Source: Streptomyces sp. MUM 2J
GTDB taxonomy: Bacteria > Actinomycetota > Actinomycetes > Streptomycetales > Streptomycetaceae
Assembly: GCF_022414535.1 (NCBI RefSeq)
Contig: NZ_JADWYM010000019.1
Coordinates: forward strand, 58,358 to 122,357
Length of the DNA stretch: 64,000 nt
Reading direction: 5' to 3'
Shown: positions 8,173-17,756 of the stretch, in pieces
Layout of the letters: the number at the start of each line of letters is the position of its first letter
Position numbering within the stretch: position 1 is the stretch's first letter
Made by a program: the position numbers and the translations under genes
Notes under the pieces: generated by a model
Told to the model about the DNA's origin: nothing
Databases searched by the model: none
What the model saw: the letters and a program-made list of their open reading frames with translations, nothing else

Positions 8173-9378
8173 TCACGGGTTCAGGTAGTGGAATCCGGGC
8201 CGTGGGTGCATGAGGAAGTCGTGGTGGGAGATGTTCCACGCGTAGGCCCCGGCGAGCGAGAACGCCATCCGGTCGCCCGCCCGCAGCCCCGCTGCCGGGA
8301 CGCGTCGCGCCAGCACGTCCTTGGGGGTGCACAGCTGGCCGGTGACGGTGATGTGCTGCTGCCGGGCCGCGGGGCGGGGCCAGGGGTGCGACCAGGTGTC
8401 CACGGGCAGTACGGTGCACGGCTGGTCGTGGCCCTTGGTGGCCGGGGTGCGCAGGTGGTGGGTGCCGCCGCGGACGATGGCGAACTGCTCGCCGTGGCTG
8501 TGCTTGACGTCCAGTACCTCGGTTGCGTACCAGCCGCAGTACGCGGTCAGTGCCCGGCCCGGTTCGATCCGCAGCGTCAGGTCCGGATGCGCGTCGGCCA
8601 GGCGCTGCAGGCCCGTGCCGTAGGCGGCCCAGTCGAAGCGGTGCTCCGGCTTGGTGTAGTCCACCGTCATGCCGCCGCCGACGTTCACTTCGGCGAGCGT
8701 GACTCCGTGCCGGGCGGCGAGCTGAACGGACCAGGTCACGATGGACTCGGCGACCGCGATCTGCTCGGGGGCCTGCAGCCCGCTGGCCAGGTGGGCGTGG
8801 ACGCCGTGCAGCTCCAGCTGCGGATGCGTGCCGTCGGTGAGCGGGCGGATGAGGTCGTCGGCCTGGGCCGGGTCGGTGCCGAAGGGTGTGGGGCGGCCGC
8901 CCATCGCCAGGGAGCTGCCCCGGAGGGAGCGTGCGGACAGCGGGAGGTTGAAGCGGAGCAGGACGCCGACCGGGCCCCGTGGTGCTGTGCTCCGCGCGAG
9001 CTCCGCCAGCATGTGCAGTTCGTGGGTGCTTTCGACGTGGAAACGCTGGACGCCCAGCTCCAGCGCGGTCGTGATCTCCGCCGGGGTCTTGCCGGGGCCG
9101 CCGAAGGCCAGCGTGCGGCCGGGCACCGCTGTGGCGACGTGGACGAGTTCGCCGCCCGAAGAGACCTCGTAGCCGTCCACGTACGGGCTGAGGGCGGCGA
9201 GGATCTCCGGCTCGGGGTTGGCCTTGGCGGCGTAGTACAGCTCGACGCGTCCGGGCAGGGCGGCCCGTACGGCGGCGGCGTGCTCGCGCAGTGCGGCCAG
9301 GTCGTAGAGGTAGGCGGGCAGTTCGTGGGACGGCAGGGACAGGGCGCGCTCGCGCACGGCGGCGGTGGGCGGGGTCAT
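8173..9378 (-). CDS. PLP-dependent decarboxylase, fold type III (siderophore biosynthesis)
   Basis: 401 residues; the ATG overlaps the stop of the upstream synthetase gene (ATGA). It belongs to the ornithine/diaminopimelate/arginine decarboxylase family: an alanine-racemase-like barrel with the PLP lysine in YYAAKANPEP (about residue 47), the glycine-rich phosphate-binding NVGGGM, the EPGRAL motif, and a C-terminal beta domain with GQLCTPKD, which carries the second-subunit active-site cysteine. In staphyloferrin B synthesis the comparable enzyme SbnH decarboxylates a citryl-diaminopropionate intermediate. By analogy this enzyme may decarboxylate an amino acid or a citryl-amino-acid precursor here. 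The substrate cannot be read from sequence. Confidence 0.9.
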   Translation of the reverse strand: MTPPTAAVRERALSLPSHELPAYLYDLAALREHAAAVRAALPGRVELYYAAKANPEPEILAALSPYVDGYEVSSGGELVHVATAVPGRTLAFGGPGKTPAEITTALELGVQRFHVESTHELHMLAELARSTAPRGPVGVLLRFNLPLSARSLRGSSLAMGGRPTPFGTDPAQADDLIRPLTDGTHPQLELHGVHAHLASGLQAPEQIAVAESIVTWSVQLAARHGVTLAEVNVGGGMTVDYTKPEHRFDWAAYGTGLQRLADAHPDLTLRIEPGRALTAYCGWYATEVLDVKHSHGEQFAIVRGGTHHLRTPATKGHDQPCTVLPVDTWSHPWPRPAARQQHITVTGQLCTPKDVLARRVPAAGLRAGDRMAFSLAGAYAWNISHHDFLMHPRPGFHYLNP

Positions 9379-11135
9379 CGGAGGCGCCAGGGGGCGTCGG
9401 CGCGGACGGCGCCGGTCAGCACGTCCTCGGCGAGCGGTGAGGGCAGGCGGACGTAGCCGGCCTCGCGGTCGGCCTTGCGCTTCCAGCGGGTGAGCAGGTT
9501 GGCCTTGGCGGGCAGCGGCACCCCGGCGAGCAGGGCGGCCAGTCGGGGCGGGCAGCCGTGCCGGTCCGCGTGCGTCTGGAGCGTGTCGCGTACCCGGCCC
9601 CACAGGTCGGCCTCGGTGTGCGGGTGCAGGTCGGCGAGGGCGGCGAGCATCTCGGCGACGTGGTTGACCAGCAGGCAGTAGACGACGCGGTCCCAGCCCC
9701 GCTGGGCGTCGTACGTCATGGGGGCGGCGACCTCGGGCGGCAGCGCGGCGAGGGCGTCGGTGTGGTGTTCGGGGACCAGCTTGGTGCCTTCCAGGTCGCG
9801 GAGGAGGACCTGGGCGGGCATGCCGTCGGCGTCGACGCAGACGAGGACGTTCTGCAGATGGGGTTCGAGGACCAGCCCGTGGTCGAAGTAGGCGGCGAGG
9901 ACTGGTGGGAGCAGCAGTTGCAGGTAGGCCGTCCACCAGTCGAGTGCCTGCTGCGGGCCCGCGCTGGCGAGCAGGCGGGAGATGTGCCCGGGGCCGGAGG
10001 GGTATTCGTCGGCGACGGCGGCTGTGAGCAGCGGGGTGGTGCCGGGTAGCAGCCGTTGGGACAGGCCCTCGCGGACGATCACGCCGAAGCCTTCCAGCAG
10101 GGCGTGGTCCGGGCGGCGGTCGGGGCCGGGGAGGGCGAGGCTGCGGTAGGCGGGCTCGCGCAGCATGGCGGTGCCCGGGAAGCGGGCGGCGAGGTCGGCC
10201 AGGACCGGTTCCAGGACGCGGGTGAGGGCGACGGCGCCGGACAGCTCGTAGCTGGCGTTCTTGCGAAGGCAGTTGGTGATGCGGACGTTCAGGCTGAACT
10301 TCAGGAACGTCTCTCCGTCGTAGAGGGTGCGGACGGAGGCGGTGGCGGCGAAGGGCGTGGCGCCGGGGCCGAGGTCGAGGATGTCGCCCCGGTCGAGGGC
10401 CTCTCGGAGTGCCGGATGGTCGCGCAGCAGCTCGTACTGCCAGGGGTGGGCGGGCAGCAGCCGGTAGCCGTCGGGCATCGCCGGGTGGAGCGCGTCCAAG
10501 GGGTCGGTGGCACCTGGTGCGGCGGTCTCCTCGATGATCAGGTGGTCGCGGACGGCGAGGTGACGCAGGGGGAAGCGGGCCGCGGTCTCGGGTGCGTACG
10601 CCGCCCAGGAGGCGGGGGCGCCGGTGCGGGCCTTGGGGGTGGGGTGGAAGCGGTGGCCGAGCATGAGGGACTGCTCGGAGGCCAGGTAGGTGGCGAGCGG
10701 GTCGCCGTCGGTCTCCTGGCGGGTCTCGCGGGCGGCGAGTGCTGCGGCCACGCCCTGGTGGCTGGAGGTGATCTGGCCCAGGAACTCCTCGTTGCGCACG
10801 CCCGTGCGCAGGCACAGTTCGGCGCGGGTGTACTCGGCCAGCGTCCGCCAGTCGACCTCCGCCCAGCCGTCGTTGCGCCGCTCCGTCACCCCTCCGGTGA
10901 AGCGGTGGGCGCCGAGCAGGGAGGTGCGGCGCAGGGCGACGCGCAGCAGTACACCGCGGCGGGGCAGGCGGAGCAGCAGGTGGCCGTCTGTGACGGCGGT
11001 CTGGTGCTCGGGGCCGGAGACCTCGCGCAGCAGGCAGTTGAGGAGGGTGTGGGCGACGGCCTCGTCGGCGGTGGGCGGTGCGGCCGGGGCAGTCGGAGCG
11101 GTGTGGGCCGGGGTGGTGGCGGTGGTCAGTGACAT
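9375..11135 (-). CDS. IucA/IucC-family NIS siderophore synthetase (second of two)
   Basis: 586 residues, typical length. These ATP-dependent enzymes adenylate a carboxylate, usually citrate or a derivative, and condense it with an amine or alcohol. Visible motifs in order are HPWQYELL, an SVRTL stretch, KFSLNVRITNCLRKN (ATP and carboxylate binding), then LEPHLQNVLV and LLRDLEGTKL in the C-terminal FhuF-like part. The start was chosen at MSLTTATT because its ATG overlaps the stop of the MFS gene (ATGA) and the region further upstream reads as shadow. With the first synthetase it would make two amide bonds on one carboxylate scaffold. Specificity is not deduced. Confidence 0.93.
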   Translation of the reverse strand: MSLTTATTPAHTAPTAPAAPPTADEAVAHTLLNCLLREVSGPEHQTAVTDGHLLLRLPRRGVLLRVALRRTSLLGAHRFTGGVTERRNDGWAEVDWRTLAEYTRAELCLRTGVRNEEFLGQITSSHQGVAAALAARETRQETDGDPLATYLASEQSLMLGHRFHPTPKARTGAPASWAAYAPETAARFPLRHLAVRDHLIIEETAAPGATDPLDALHPAMPDGYRLLPAHPWQYELLRDHPALREALDRGDILDLGPGATPFAATASVRTLYDGETFLKFSLNVRITNCLRKNASYELSGAVALTRVLEPVLADLAARFPGTAMLREPAYRSLALPGPDRRPDHALLEGFGVIVREGLSQRLLPGTTPLLTAAVADEYPSGPGHISRLLASAGPQQALDWWTAYLQLLLPPVLAAYFDHGLVLEPHLQNVLVCVDADGMPAQVLLRDLEGTKLVPEHHTDALAALPPEVAAPMTYDAQRGWDRVVYCLLVNHVAEMLAALADLHPHTEADLWGRVRDTLQTHADRHGCPPRLAALLAGVPLPAKANLLTRWKRKADREAGYVRLPSPLAEDVLTGAVRADAPWRLR

Positions 11136-12556
11136 CAACGGCTCCAGCGGGTGCGGAGAGCGGGAGTGACGAGGGCGGGGGCGGTGATCGCGAGCACGGT
11201 GACCAGCGCGGCGGCGGTGCCGGTCAGCACGGGCGCGGTGGGCCCGGACCAGCTGTTGCCGGCCGCTGCGGCCGCGCCGGCGGCGGCCGCGCCGGCCTTG
11301 GAGAAGAACTCCAGCGAGCCGAACATTCCGCCGGGCGCGCGCCCCTTGGCGCAGTCGGCGGCGAGGATCGACAGGCAGACCAGGCCGAGCGTGAGGCCCG
11401 CGCCGAGAGCCAGGCGTACGGCGATCAGGGCCGGGAGCGAGCCGGCCACTCCGTGGCCGGCCAGGCCGAGTGCGATGCAGGTGAAGCCGAGCGTGATCCC
11501 GAGTCGGGGGCGGTTGCGGAAGGCGGCGTGCACCGCCATGGCCGTCACCAGGTAGCACAGGTGGGGCAGGGCGAACAGGACGCCGGAGGCGGCCGGGGAG
11601 ATTCCCGGTATTCGGTCCTCGATGAGCGCGATCAGATACGGGAAGGAGATGACGGTGGAGAAGACGAAGACGAACTCCAGGGCGTAGAGCGTTGGCAACC
11701 GCACGTCAGGAGCACCGCCCCGCGCCGCGGCCTCCGACGCGGTTGGCCCGCCCGCAGCGATGGCCGTGCTCGCGCTGAGCTCGTGCCCGCTTGCGGCCTC
11801 CGCCAGGGGTGCCGGAGCGCCGGACGCCGCGCCGGGGCCCGGGCGGCGACCAGGGGCCGCAGACTCGCCGTCCTGGACGTGATCCACGCCGGATGCCTGC
11901 TCAAAGACGCGCTGCTCGGGTGTCCGGGGCGGCGCCGGGCGGGGTCGGCCGGGTTCCGGAAGGGCGCACAGCATCGCGGCGGCTGCCAGGGGCAGTACGG
12001 CGAGCAGCGCGTACTGGCGGTGCGGGGACAGCCAGGGTGCGAGGGAGCCGACGACGATCGGGGCGAAGACCAGGGCCGCACGGGCGCTGCCCTGCATCAG
12101 CGTCAGGGCCTTGGACAGGGCCGGGCCTTCCAGCGCGGCGCCGAGGTAGCCGTTCGAGGCGGCGAAGGTGCCGCCGAGCACGCCCTGCAGTGCCAGTGCG
12201 GCGGTGAACGCGGCCAGGGAGTCGGCCCATCCGGCGAGCAGGAAGGAGAGGGCCAGGCCGAGCTGGGCGCGCAGCAGCAGTCTCTTGCGTCCGAAGCGGT
12301 CGGCGAGGCGGCCCCACAAGGGTGCACCGAGGGCACTGAACACCGTGGGGACCACGTACAGCACACCGGCCCAGTGGGCGGTGCGGTCGCCCAGTTCCGG
12401 CAGGATCTCGGTCAGGTAGGGCGGCAGGCCCAGGGCGGCGAAGGACGCCACGAAGTAGCAGCCGGCCACGGCGTGCAGGTGGCGGCGACCGAATGCGGGT
12501 TGGGGGGTGTCCTGGGCGGGGCCCAGCAGGGCGTCGGCAGCGGCGGGCGCGCTCAT
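11135..12556 (-). CDS. MFS transporter, probable siderophore exporter
   Basis: 473 residues with about 12 predicted membrane helices and the MFS loop signature GRLADRFGRKR after helix 2. A long hydrophilic loop of roughly 90 residues (about 190-285), rich in Pro, Ala, Gly and Glu, separates the two six-helix halves and is longer than usual. It lies between the two NIS synthetase genes and overlaps both by ATGA, the same arrangement in which SfaA and SbnD exporters occur in staphyloferrin loci. Export of the finished siderophore is therefore the likely role. The ATG at 12556 is chosen for the coupling. Confidence 0.9.
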   Translation of the reverse strand: MSAPAAADALLGPAQDTPQPAFGRRHLHAVAGCYFVASFAALGLPPYLTEILPELGDRTAHWAGVLYVVPTVFSALGAPLWGRLADRFGRKRLLLRAQLGLALSFLLAGWADSLAAFTAALALQGVLGGTFAASNGYLGAALEGPALSKALTLMQGSARAALVFAPIVVGSLAPWLSPHRQYALLAVLPLAAAAMLCALPEPGRPRPAPPRTPEQRVFEQASGVDHVQDGESAAPGRRPGPGAASGAPAPLAEAASGHELSASTAIAAGGPTASEAAARGGAPDVRLPTLYALEFVFVFSTVISFPYLIALIEDRIPGISPAASGVLFALPHLCYLVTAMAVHAAFRNRPRLGITLGFTCIALGLAGHGVAGSLPALIAVRLALGAGLTLGLVCLSILAADCAKGRAPGGMFGSLEFFSKAGAAAAGAAAAAGNSWSGPTAPVLTGTAAALVTVLAITAPALVTPALRTRWSR

Positions 12557-14448
12557 CGGGGCCCTCCCGCGCGCAGCAGGTAGTTGGGGCCGGTGGTGTA
12601 GTGCTTGTTGATGTCGGCTGCGCCCGAACGCTCCTTGGTGAGCAGGGTGCCTGCGGTGACCATCGCCTTGATCGGCAGCTGCGGCGCGTCCAGGACCTGG
12701 CTGCGCAGGATCGCGCCGGGTTCGCCGGGCCCGGTGCCGAGCCGCTCGACGGCCTCGGCGAGCCGGTCGCGGACGAGCCCCAGCAGCGTCTCCAGCGGCG
12801 CGCGGCCGTGCCGGGCGAGCCCGAAGGCGTAGGCGCCCGCGCACAGGTGGACGGTGATGGTGGTGAACACGTCAGTCACCGGCCGGTCGCTCCGGTTGAA
12901 GATGCGGGCGTCGTCGAAGTCGGACGGGTCGGGGGCGTCGGCTCCCAGCCGCGTGCGCAGCCGGGCGAGGTTGATGCGCGGCCCGTCATTGTCCTTCAGC
13001 AGCAGCCTCAGGCGCGTACCGGCCGGGTGAGGGTCCAGTACGAGGGAGATGTTCTGCTGGTGGGACTCCAGGGCGATGCCGTAGCCGAAGAGGGTGGTCT
13101 GCAGGTCGAAGAGCGCCGTCAGGAAGGCGTCGAGCAGGGCGAGGGGGTCACCGCCGTAGAACCGGTCGGCGAGATGGTCGATCACGAGCCCGCCGCCGGG
13201 TGCCGGGCTCAACAGCGCGGCCAAGGGGGTGACGACACAGTTGTCCAGGCCGGCCGGGTAGCGGCGGCACAGCACGGCGAGGAGTTCGTGACCGGCGTGG
13301 GCGTAGACGGACTCGTCAGCGAGCAGGACATTCTGCCCCAGCCGCGGCTCGCGGGCGAGCACCGTCTGCAGTAGACGCTGGCCCGCGGCGCCGTCGACCA
13401 GCGTTCCGGGCTTGATGGTGCGCCGGTTGCGCCGGCCCAGGGTGGCGGTGGGGAGCGGCAGTTTGAGGTGCAGGCCCGGGTCGGCGACCAGCGCCACGGT
13501 CCGCATCGACAGCGTCGGTACGGCCTCCAGGCGGGCACGGTCGGCGAGGACCGCCTCGCCGTGCAAACCGGTGGCACCAAGCGCCTCACGCAGCGGGGAA
13601 CCGAGGGACAGCGGGTGGACGGGAAGGACGAGGTGGCTGTCCTCAAGCCGCGGAAGGCCCAGGTCCCGGGGCGTGGGCCAGCACGGGGGAAGAGCCGTGG
13701 TGCCGCCGGGGACGGTGACCGCGTGGCGCGGCAGGGCGATCCAGCGCAGCATGAAGCGTGAGTGGAACTCGGGTGCGTACGCCCGTAGTTGGTCTTCACC
13801 GAGGCCGGAGCGGCCGCGTGCGGTGGGGTAGACGGGGTGGTCGTGGCGGGCGGCGAGGGTGTCCAGGGCCAGGCTGCCGGTCAGGCCGGTCCAGCCGGCC
13901 GGACCGGGACCGTGGCGGGCGGTGAGGAGTTCGGCTGTCTCCTCCTGCGACGTGGCGTGCAGCCGCATGGTGGCCAGCGTCTGGCGGCACTCCTCGCGGA
14001 AGACGGCGAAGCCGTCGCGGCCGGCGGGCTCGGCGAGTTCACTCAGCGCGGCGAGGACATCCTCGAGTGTGGTCAGCCCGGCCGGCTCGCCGCCGCCCGT
14101 TTCCCGCAGCAGCAGCGGCAGCCTGGCCGCGTACTCACATTGGAACCCGTCGGCGACAACCGGCAGCAACAACGCAGCGTCGGCGGAGCCCGGCCCTGTC
14201 CGGCCCGACGTGCTGCCATCCGCAGAGGAGGCACGGGCGGGCACCACCAGTCGCAACCACAGCCCGTCCGGCCGCTCCACGGGCGTACTGCGGGTGCGCA
14301 GTCCCACCACGTCCTCCCGTAGCAGCGCGCTGAGCACGCGCAGCAGCAATTCCTGCGCCGGGTCGCGGTCCGCGGCCAGTGCTTGCGGGGCCTGCTGGGA
14401 CGGTCGGGGACCGGGGAGGTGGCGGGCCGTGATGTCGGTCGTCGTCAC
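12553..14448 (-). CDS. IucA/IucC-family NIS siderophore synthetase (first of two)
   Basis: 631 residues, the longer and more divergent synthetase. Family features are HPLSLGSPLREAL, the TLSMRTVAL strand, the basic ATP-binding stretch LKLPLPTATLGRRNRRTIKP, LESHQQNISLVL, and the C-terminal LLLKDNDGPRINLARL. A 60-residue N-terminal part before the conserved domain is less conserved. Overlap with the ATP-grasp gene upstream (ATGA) and the MFS gene downstream ties it into one operon. It differs from the second synthetase in the region around the nucleotide-binding motifs, suggesting a different carboxylate or amine substrate, so the two probably act in sequence. Confidence 0.92.
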   Translation of the reverse strand: MTTTDITARHLPGPRPSQQAPQALAADRDPAQELLLRVLSALLREDVVGLRTRSTPVERPDGLWLRLVVPARASSADGSTSGRTGPGSADAALLLPVVADGFQCEYAARLPLLLRETGGGEPAGLTTLEDVLAALSELAEPAGRDGFAVFREECRQTLATMRLHATSQEETAELLTARHGPGPAGWTGLTGSLALDTLAARHDHPVYPTARGRSGLGEDQLRAYAPEFHSRFMLRWIALPRHAVTVPGGTTALPPCWPTPRDLGLPRLEDSHLVLPVHPLSLGSPLREALGATGLHGEAVLADRARLEAVPTLSMRTVALVADPGLHLKLPLPTATLGRRNRRTIKPGTLVDGAAGQRLLQTVLAREPRLGQNVLLADESVYAHAGHELLAVLCRRYPAGLDNCVVTPLAALLSPAPGGGLVIDHLADRFYGGDPLALLDAFLTALFDLQTTLFGYGIALESHQQNISLVLDPHPAGTRLRLLLKDNDGPRINLARLRTRLGADAPDPSDFDDARIFNRSDRPVTDVFTTITVHLCAGAYAFGLARHGRAPLETLLGLVRDRLAEAVERLGTGPGEPGAILRSQVLDAPQLPIKAMVTAGTLLTKERSGAADINKHYTTGPNYLLRAGGPR

Positions 14449-15635
14449 GGCGTGATCTCCCAGCGCTGTGTGGCGAGGAATCCGGCCACGGCCCGGTCCA
14501 CGGCTTGTCGGTCGGTGCCGGTGGCCCGCAGCACGCCGAGGTAGTCGCGGTTGGTGTGGTACAGCTCGTGCCGTTCGCCGACGGAACGCAGTGGACGGTA
14601 CGTCAGTTTCACGCCGTCGACGGTCAGCTCGGCCGGAGCCGGGGCGGCGGCCAGGGTTCCGGCGCGTTCGGCGCAGGGGTATTCAAGGCGGGCTGCGCCG
14701 TCGCGGCTGGCGCCCAGGTCTGCGGGCAGCGGCTCGCCCAGATGGACGCGCAGGATGTGCTCGAACAGCGGGATGTCGAGCAGCTGGGCCAGCAGCAGGT
14801 CGCACTGGTCGCCGATGGCCCGGTAGTTGACCTCGATGATCCGGGCCCGGCCCTCGTGGACGACGAACTCGGTGTGGCAGGCGCCGAAACCCACACCCAG
14901 CGCGTCGAGTTGGGTCAGGACCCCGGCGACGACGTCCTCGGGGTGGGCCGGGACGAAGGTGAGCCGCTCCTCGATGAAGTACGGGGGCGGGGACAGCTCG
15001 GTGTGGAAGCCGCCCAGCACGTGCCGCAGACGGCCGTCGCCGAGGGTCTCCAGGGTGTACAGCTCGCCGGACAGGTACTCCTCGACGACCAGCGCCGCCT
15101 GCGGGCGGCGGGCCCGGATCTCCTTGGCGTGCACCACGAGTTCCTCGGGCTCGGTGGCCAGGACCACGTCCTCGCTGGCCACGCCTTCCCGGGGTTTGAT
15201 GACGCACGGGTATGGGACGTCCAGTGAGGCGAGCGTCGCCGGGTCCTGGCCCGGGGCGAGCTCGGTGGACCAGGCGGTGTCGGCGCCGGTGGCGGCCAGG
15301 TGGCGGCGCATCTCGGCCTTGTCCTTGGCGCGCAGCGTCGCCCGCCAGTCCTTGGCGGGCAGGCCGAAGTAGGCGGCGGCCAGCGCGGCCTGGGTCTGCA
15401 GGTGGTCGCTGTTGGTGAAGACGGCGTGGGGGGTGTGGTGGGTGGAGATCCGTGTGATGACGGCGCAGAAGTCGCGCACGTCGCACTCCAGCACCTCGAT
15501 CTGTGGGTACGTGCGCCGGTGGGCCTCGGCCTGGTCGGTCAGGACGGTGACGGTGAGGCCGAGCCGGGCGGCGGCGGGCAGGAAGCCTTCGGTGACCGAG
15601 TCGGTGGGGTTGAGGGCAAGCAGGTACAGCCGCAT
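14445..15635 (-). CDS. ATP-grasp carboxylate-amine ligase
   Basis: 396 residues. An N-terminal Rossmann-like preATP-grasp domain (MRLYLLALNPTDS) is followed by the ATP-grasp fold: the lysine strand PCVIKPREGVASEDVVL (about residue 150), the adenine-side VVEEYLSGELYTLE, and the metal-binding IIEVNYRAIGD near residue 270. A C-terminal domain of about 100 residues follows. ATP-grasp enzymes form amide bonds through an acyl phosphate. Here the enzyme probably builds or attaches an amino-acid-derived unit of the siderophore. Staphyloferrin, aerobactin and desferrioxamine pathways have no such enzyme, which makes this locus unusual. It is first in the overlapping biosynthetic run. Confidence 0.88.
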   Translation of the reverse strand: MRLYLLALNPTDSVTEGFLPAAARLGLTVTVLTDQAEAHRRTYPQIEVLECDVRDFCAVITRISTHHTPHAVFTNSDHLQTQAALAAAYFGLPAKDWRATLRAKDKAEMRRHLAATGADTAWSTELAPGQDPATLASLDVPYPCVIKPREGVASEDVVLATEPEELVVHAKEIRARRPQAALVVEEYLSGELYTLETLGDGRLRHVLGGFHTELSPPPYFIEERLTFVPAHPEDVVAGVLTQLDALGVGFGACHTEFVVHEGRARIIEVNYRAIGDQCDLLLAQLLDIPLFEHILRVHLGEPLPADLGASRDGAARLEYPCAERAGTLAAAPAPAELTVDGVKLTYRPLRSVGERHELYHTNRDYLGVLRATGTDRQAVDRAVAGFLATQRWEITP

Positions 15636-15756
15636 CGTGTGTCACTGTCTCCGGTCGGGTGCGGGTACGGCGGTGGGGGTGCGGGTCCGGCGCAGGTACG
15701 GCCGTGGGTTCTGGGGGCGGACCGGCGTGCGGTCCACCCCCGGCACCCGGGTCAGG

Positions 15757-16785
15757 TCACTGCTGGGGCAGCTCGACGCCGGTGGCCCTGGCCACGTCGG
15801 CGAGCATGTGCTCGGCGGCCTGGACGCCGATGCCGGACATCCAGGTCTCGTCCGGGACCTCGAAGACCTTGCCGTCCTTGACGGCCTTCAGGTCCTTCCA
15901 CACCGGGTTGGAGGTGACGTCCTTCTTCTGCGTCCTGTTCGGGTCGTCGGCGACGGTGACGAAGATCAGGTCGGCGTCGGCCTGGTCGATCTGCTCGGGG
16001 CTGACATCCTTCATCGTCACCGCCGGGTCGTTGGAGACCTGCGACGTCGGGCGCTCAAGGCCGATGTCGTTCAGCACCACGCCGCTGTAGGCGTTGGACT
16101 GGTACAGGCGGGTGGGGCCGGCCACGAAGCGGACGACGGACGCGGTGGGCATCTTCCCGTCGTACTTCTTCTTGATCACTTCACCGAGGGCCTTGGCCCG
16201 CGTCTCGTAGTTGTTCAGCGCAGCTGCGGCCTGCTTCTCCAGGCCGAGGGCCTTGGCGTGGAGCGCCAGGTTCTCCTTCCAGGGGCCGCCGGTGGTCTCG
16301 GTGAAGACGGTCGGGGCGATGGCGGACAGCTTGTCGTAGACCTTCTCGTGGCGGACCTTGGAGGACAGGATCAGGTCGGGCCTGAGAGAGGCGATCTTCT
16401 CGAGGTTCGGCTCCAGCAGCGGACCGACGTCGGTCACTCCTTCGACCTTGTCCTTCAGGTAGTTGGGGAAGCCGCCCTCGGTCTTCATGTGCGGGGAGAC
16501 CGCGCCGACCGGCTTGATGCCGAGCATCGTGACGTCGTCCAGCTCGCCGGTGTCGAGCACGACCACACGCTTCGGCTCGGCAGGGATCTTGACATCGCCC
16601 ATCGCGGTCTTGAGGGTGCGGGGGAAGGCTCCGGCTGCGGCGCCCGCCTTCGCGGTGTCGTCCTTGGCGGACGTGTTCTCGCTGTTCCCGCTGCCGCAGG
16701 CGGCGAGGGCGGCGGTGCCCAGGACGACGGCGAGCGGCGCGGCGATGAGCCGGCCGATTCCGCGCAGGGGTGTTCTGATGGCCAT
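15757..16785 (-). CDS. Fe-siderophore ABC transporter substrate-binding lipoprotein
   Basis: 342 residues from an ATG with AAGGAAG upstream. It carries a lipoprotein signal with the box LAAC near residue 29, an acidic linker, then a class III (helix-spine) periplasmic-binding fold of the FecB/BtuF type: KRVVVLDTGELDDVTMLG, LRPDLILSSK and a C-terminal VWKDLKAVKDGKVFEV. These proteins capture ferric siderophores outside the membrane and dock on FecCD permeases. The permease and ATPase genes lie just upstream on the same strand with a 149-base gap, and the biosynthesis genes follow. It is therefore probably specific for the siderophore made here. Confidence 0.93.
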   Translation of the reverse strand: MAIRTPLRGIGRLIAAPLAVVLGTAALAACGSGNSENTSAKDDTAKAGAAAGAFPRTLKTAMGDVKIPAEPKRVVVLDTGELDDVTMLGIKPVGAVSPHMKTEGGFPNYLKDKVEGVTDVGPLLEPNLEKIASLRPDLILSSKVRHEKVYDKLSAIAPTVFTETTGGPWKENLALHAKALGLEKQAAAALNNYETRAKALGEVIKKKYDGKMPTASVVRFVAGPTRLYQSNAYSGVVLNDIGLERPTSQVSNDPAVTMKDVSPEQIDQADADLIFVTVADDPNRTQKKDVTSNPVWKDLKAVKDGKVFEVPDETWMSGIGVQAAEHMLADVARATGVELPQQ

Positions 16786-16934
16786 GAGGGTTCGTCTTCC
16801 TTGCCGTGTACGGGGGGTGAGCGGATCGGGGTCAGTGATCCGGTCGCCTGACGGCGACACCCTGCGTGCGTGAAAGTCGGTGTGTGGTCGTCCGGCGGAT
16901 GTCGTGTCGTCCTGGCGCGCTCCGAGCCCGTGGG

Positions 16935-17756
16935 TCAGGCGGACACGGCGGAGTGCCGTATTGCGCTGCCCTTGGGGATGACCAGCGGGGTGCCGGTCTC
17001 CGGGTCGGGGATCACCCGGCAGTCCACGTCGAACACGGACTTGACCAGCTCCGCGTCGAGCACCGCGGCCGGGGCTCCGGCCGCGGCCAGTCGTCCGTCC
17101 TTGAGGACCACGAGGTGGTCCGCGTAGCGGGCGGCCTGTCCGAGGTCGTGCAGCACCATCACCACGGTGCGGTCGGCCTCGGCGTGCAGGGCGGCGACCA
17201 GGTCGAGCACGTCGAGCTGGTGCCGCAGATCCAGGAAAGTCGTGGGCTCGTCCAGCAGGAGCAGGTCGGTGTCCTGCGCCAACGCCAGGGCGATCCAGGC
17301 GCGTTGGCGCTGGCCGCCGGAGAGCCGGTCGACGGGCGTCTCGCGCAGGGCCGCGGTGCCGGTGCGCTCCAGGGCCTCCTCCACCGCCTTCTGGTCGGCG
17401 GCGGACCAGGGGGCGAGCAGCCGCTGATGGGGGTAGCGGCCAAGCCGTACGAGGGCCTCGACGGTGATCGCCTCGGGGGTGACCGGCTGCTGCGGCAGCA
17501 GGCCCATGCGGCGGGCCAGCACACGGGCCGACATGCGGTGGATGTCGGCGCCGTCCAGGGTGATGGTGCCGCGGGCCGGGGCGAGCAGCCGGGTCAGTCC
17601 TCTGAGCAGCGTGGACTTGCCGCAGGCGTTGGGGCCGACGATGGCGGTGACCGCGCCGCCGGGGAGCACCAGGTCGAGCCCGCTGACCACGTCCCTCTCG
17701 CCGTAGCGCAGGTCGAGGCCGGTGGCGGCCAGTTCGTTCGGCTGCTGGGAGGTCAT
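16935..17756 (-). CDS. Fe-siderophore ABC transporter ATP-binding protein
   Basis: 273 residues. All nucleotide-binding motifs are present: Walker A GPNACGKST (with the Cys variant common in this family), Q-loop LLPQQPVTPE, signature LSGGQRQRAW, Walker B DLLLLDEPTTFLDL, and the switch histidine in VLHDLG. The FepC/FhuC-like sequence fits import of iron chelates. The ATG overlaps the stop of the permease gene (ATGA). It couples with the two FecCD permeases encoded immediately upstream. Confidence 0.95.
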   Translation of the reverse strand: MTSQQPNELAATGLDLRYGERDVVSGLDLVLPGGAVTAIVGPNACGKSTLLRGLTRLLAPARGTITLDGADIHRMSARVLARRMGLLPQQPVTPEAITVEALVRLGRYPHQRLLAPWSAADQKAVEEALERTGTAALRETPVDRLSGGQRQRAWIALALAQDTDLLLLDEPTTFLDLRHQLDVLDLVAALHAEADRTVVMVLHDLGQAARYADHLVVLKDGRLAAAGAPAAVLDAELVKSVFDVDCRVIPDPETGTPLVIPKGSAIRHSAVSA

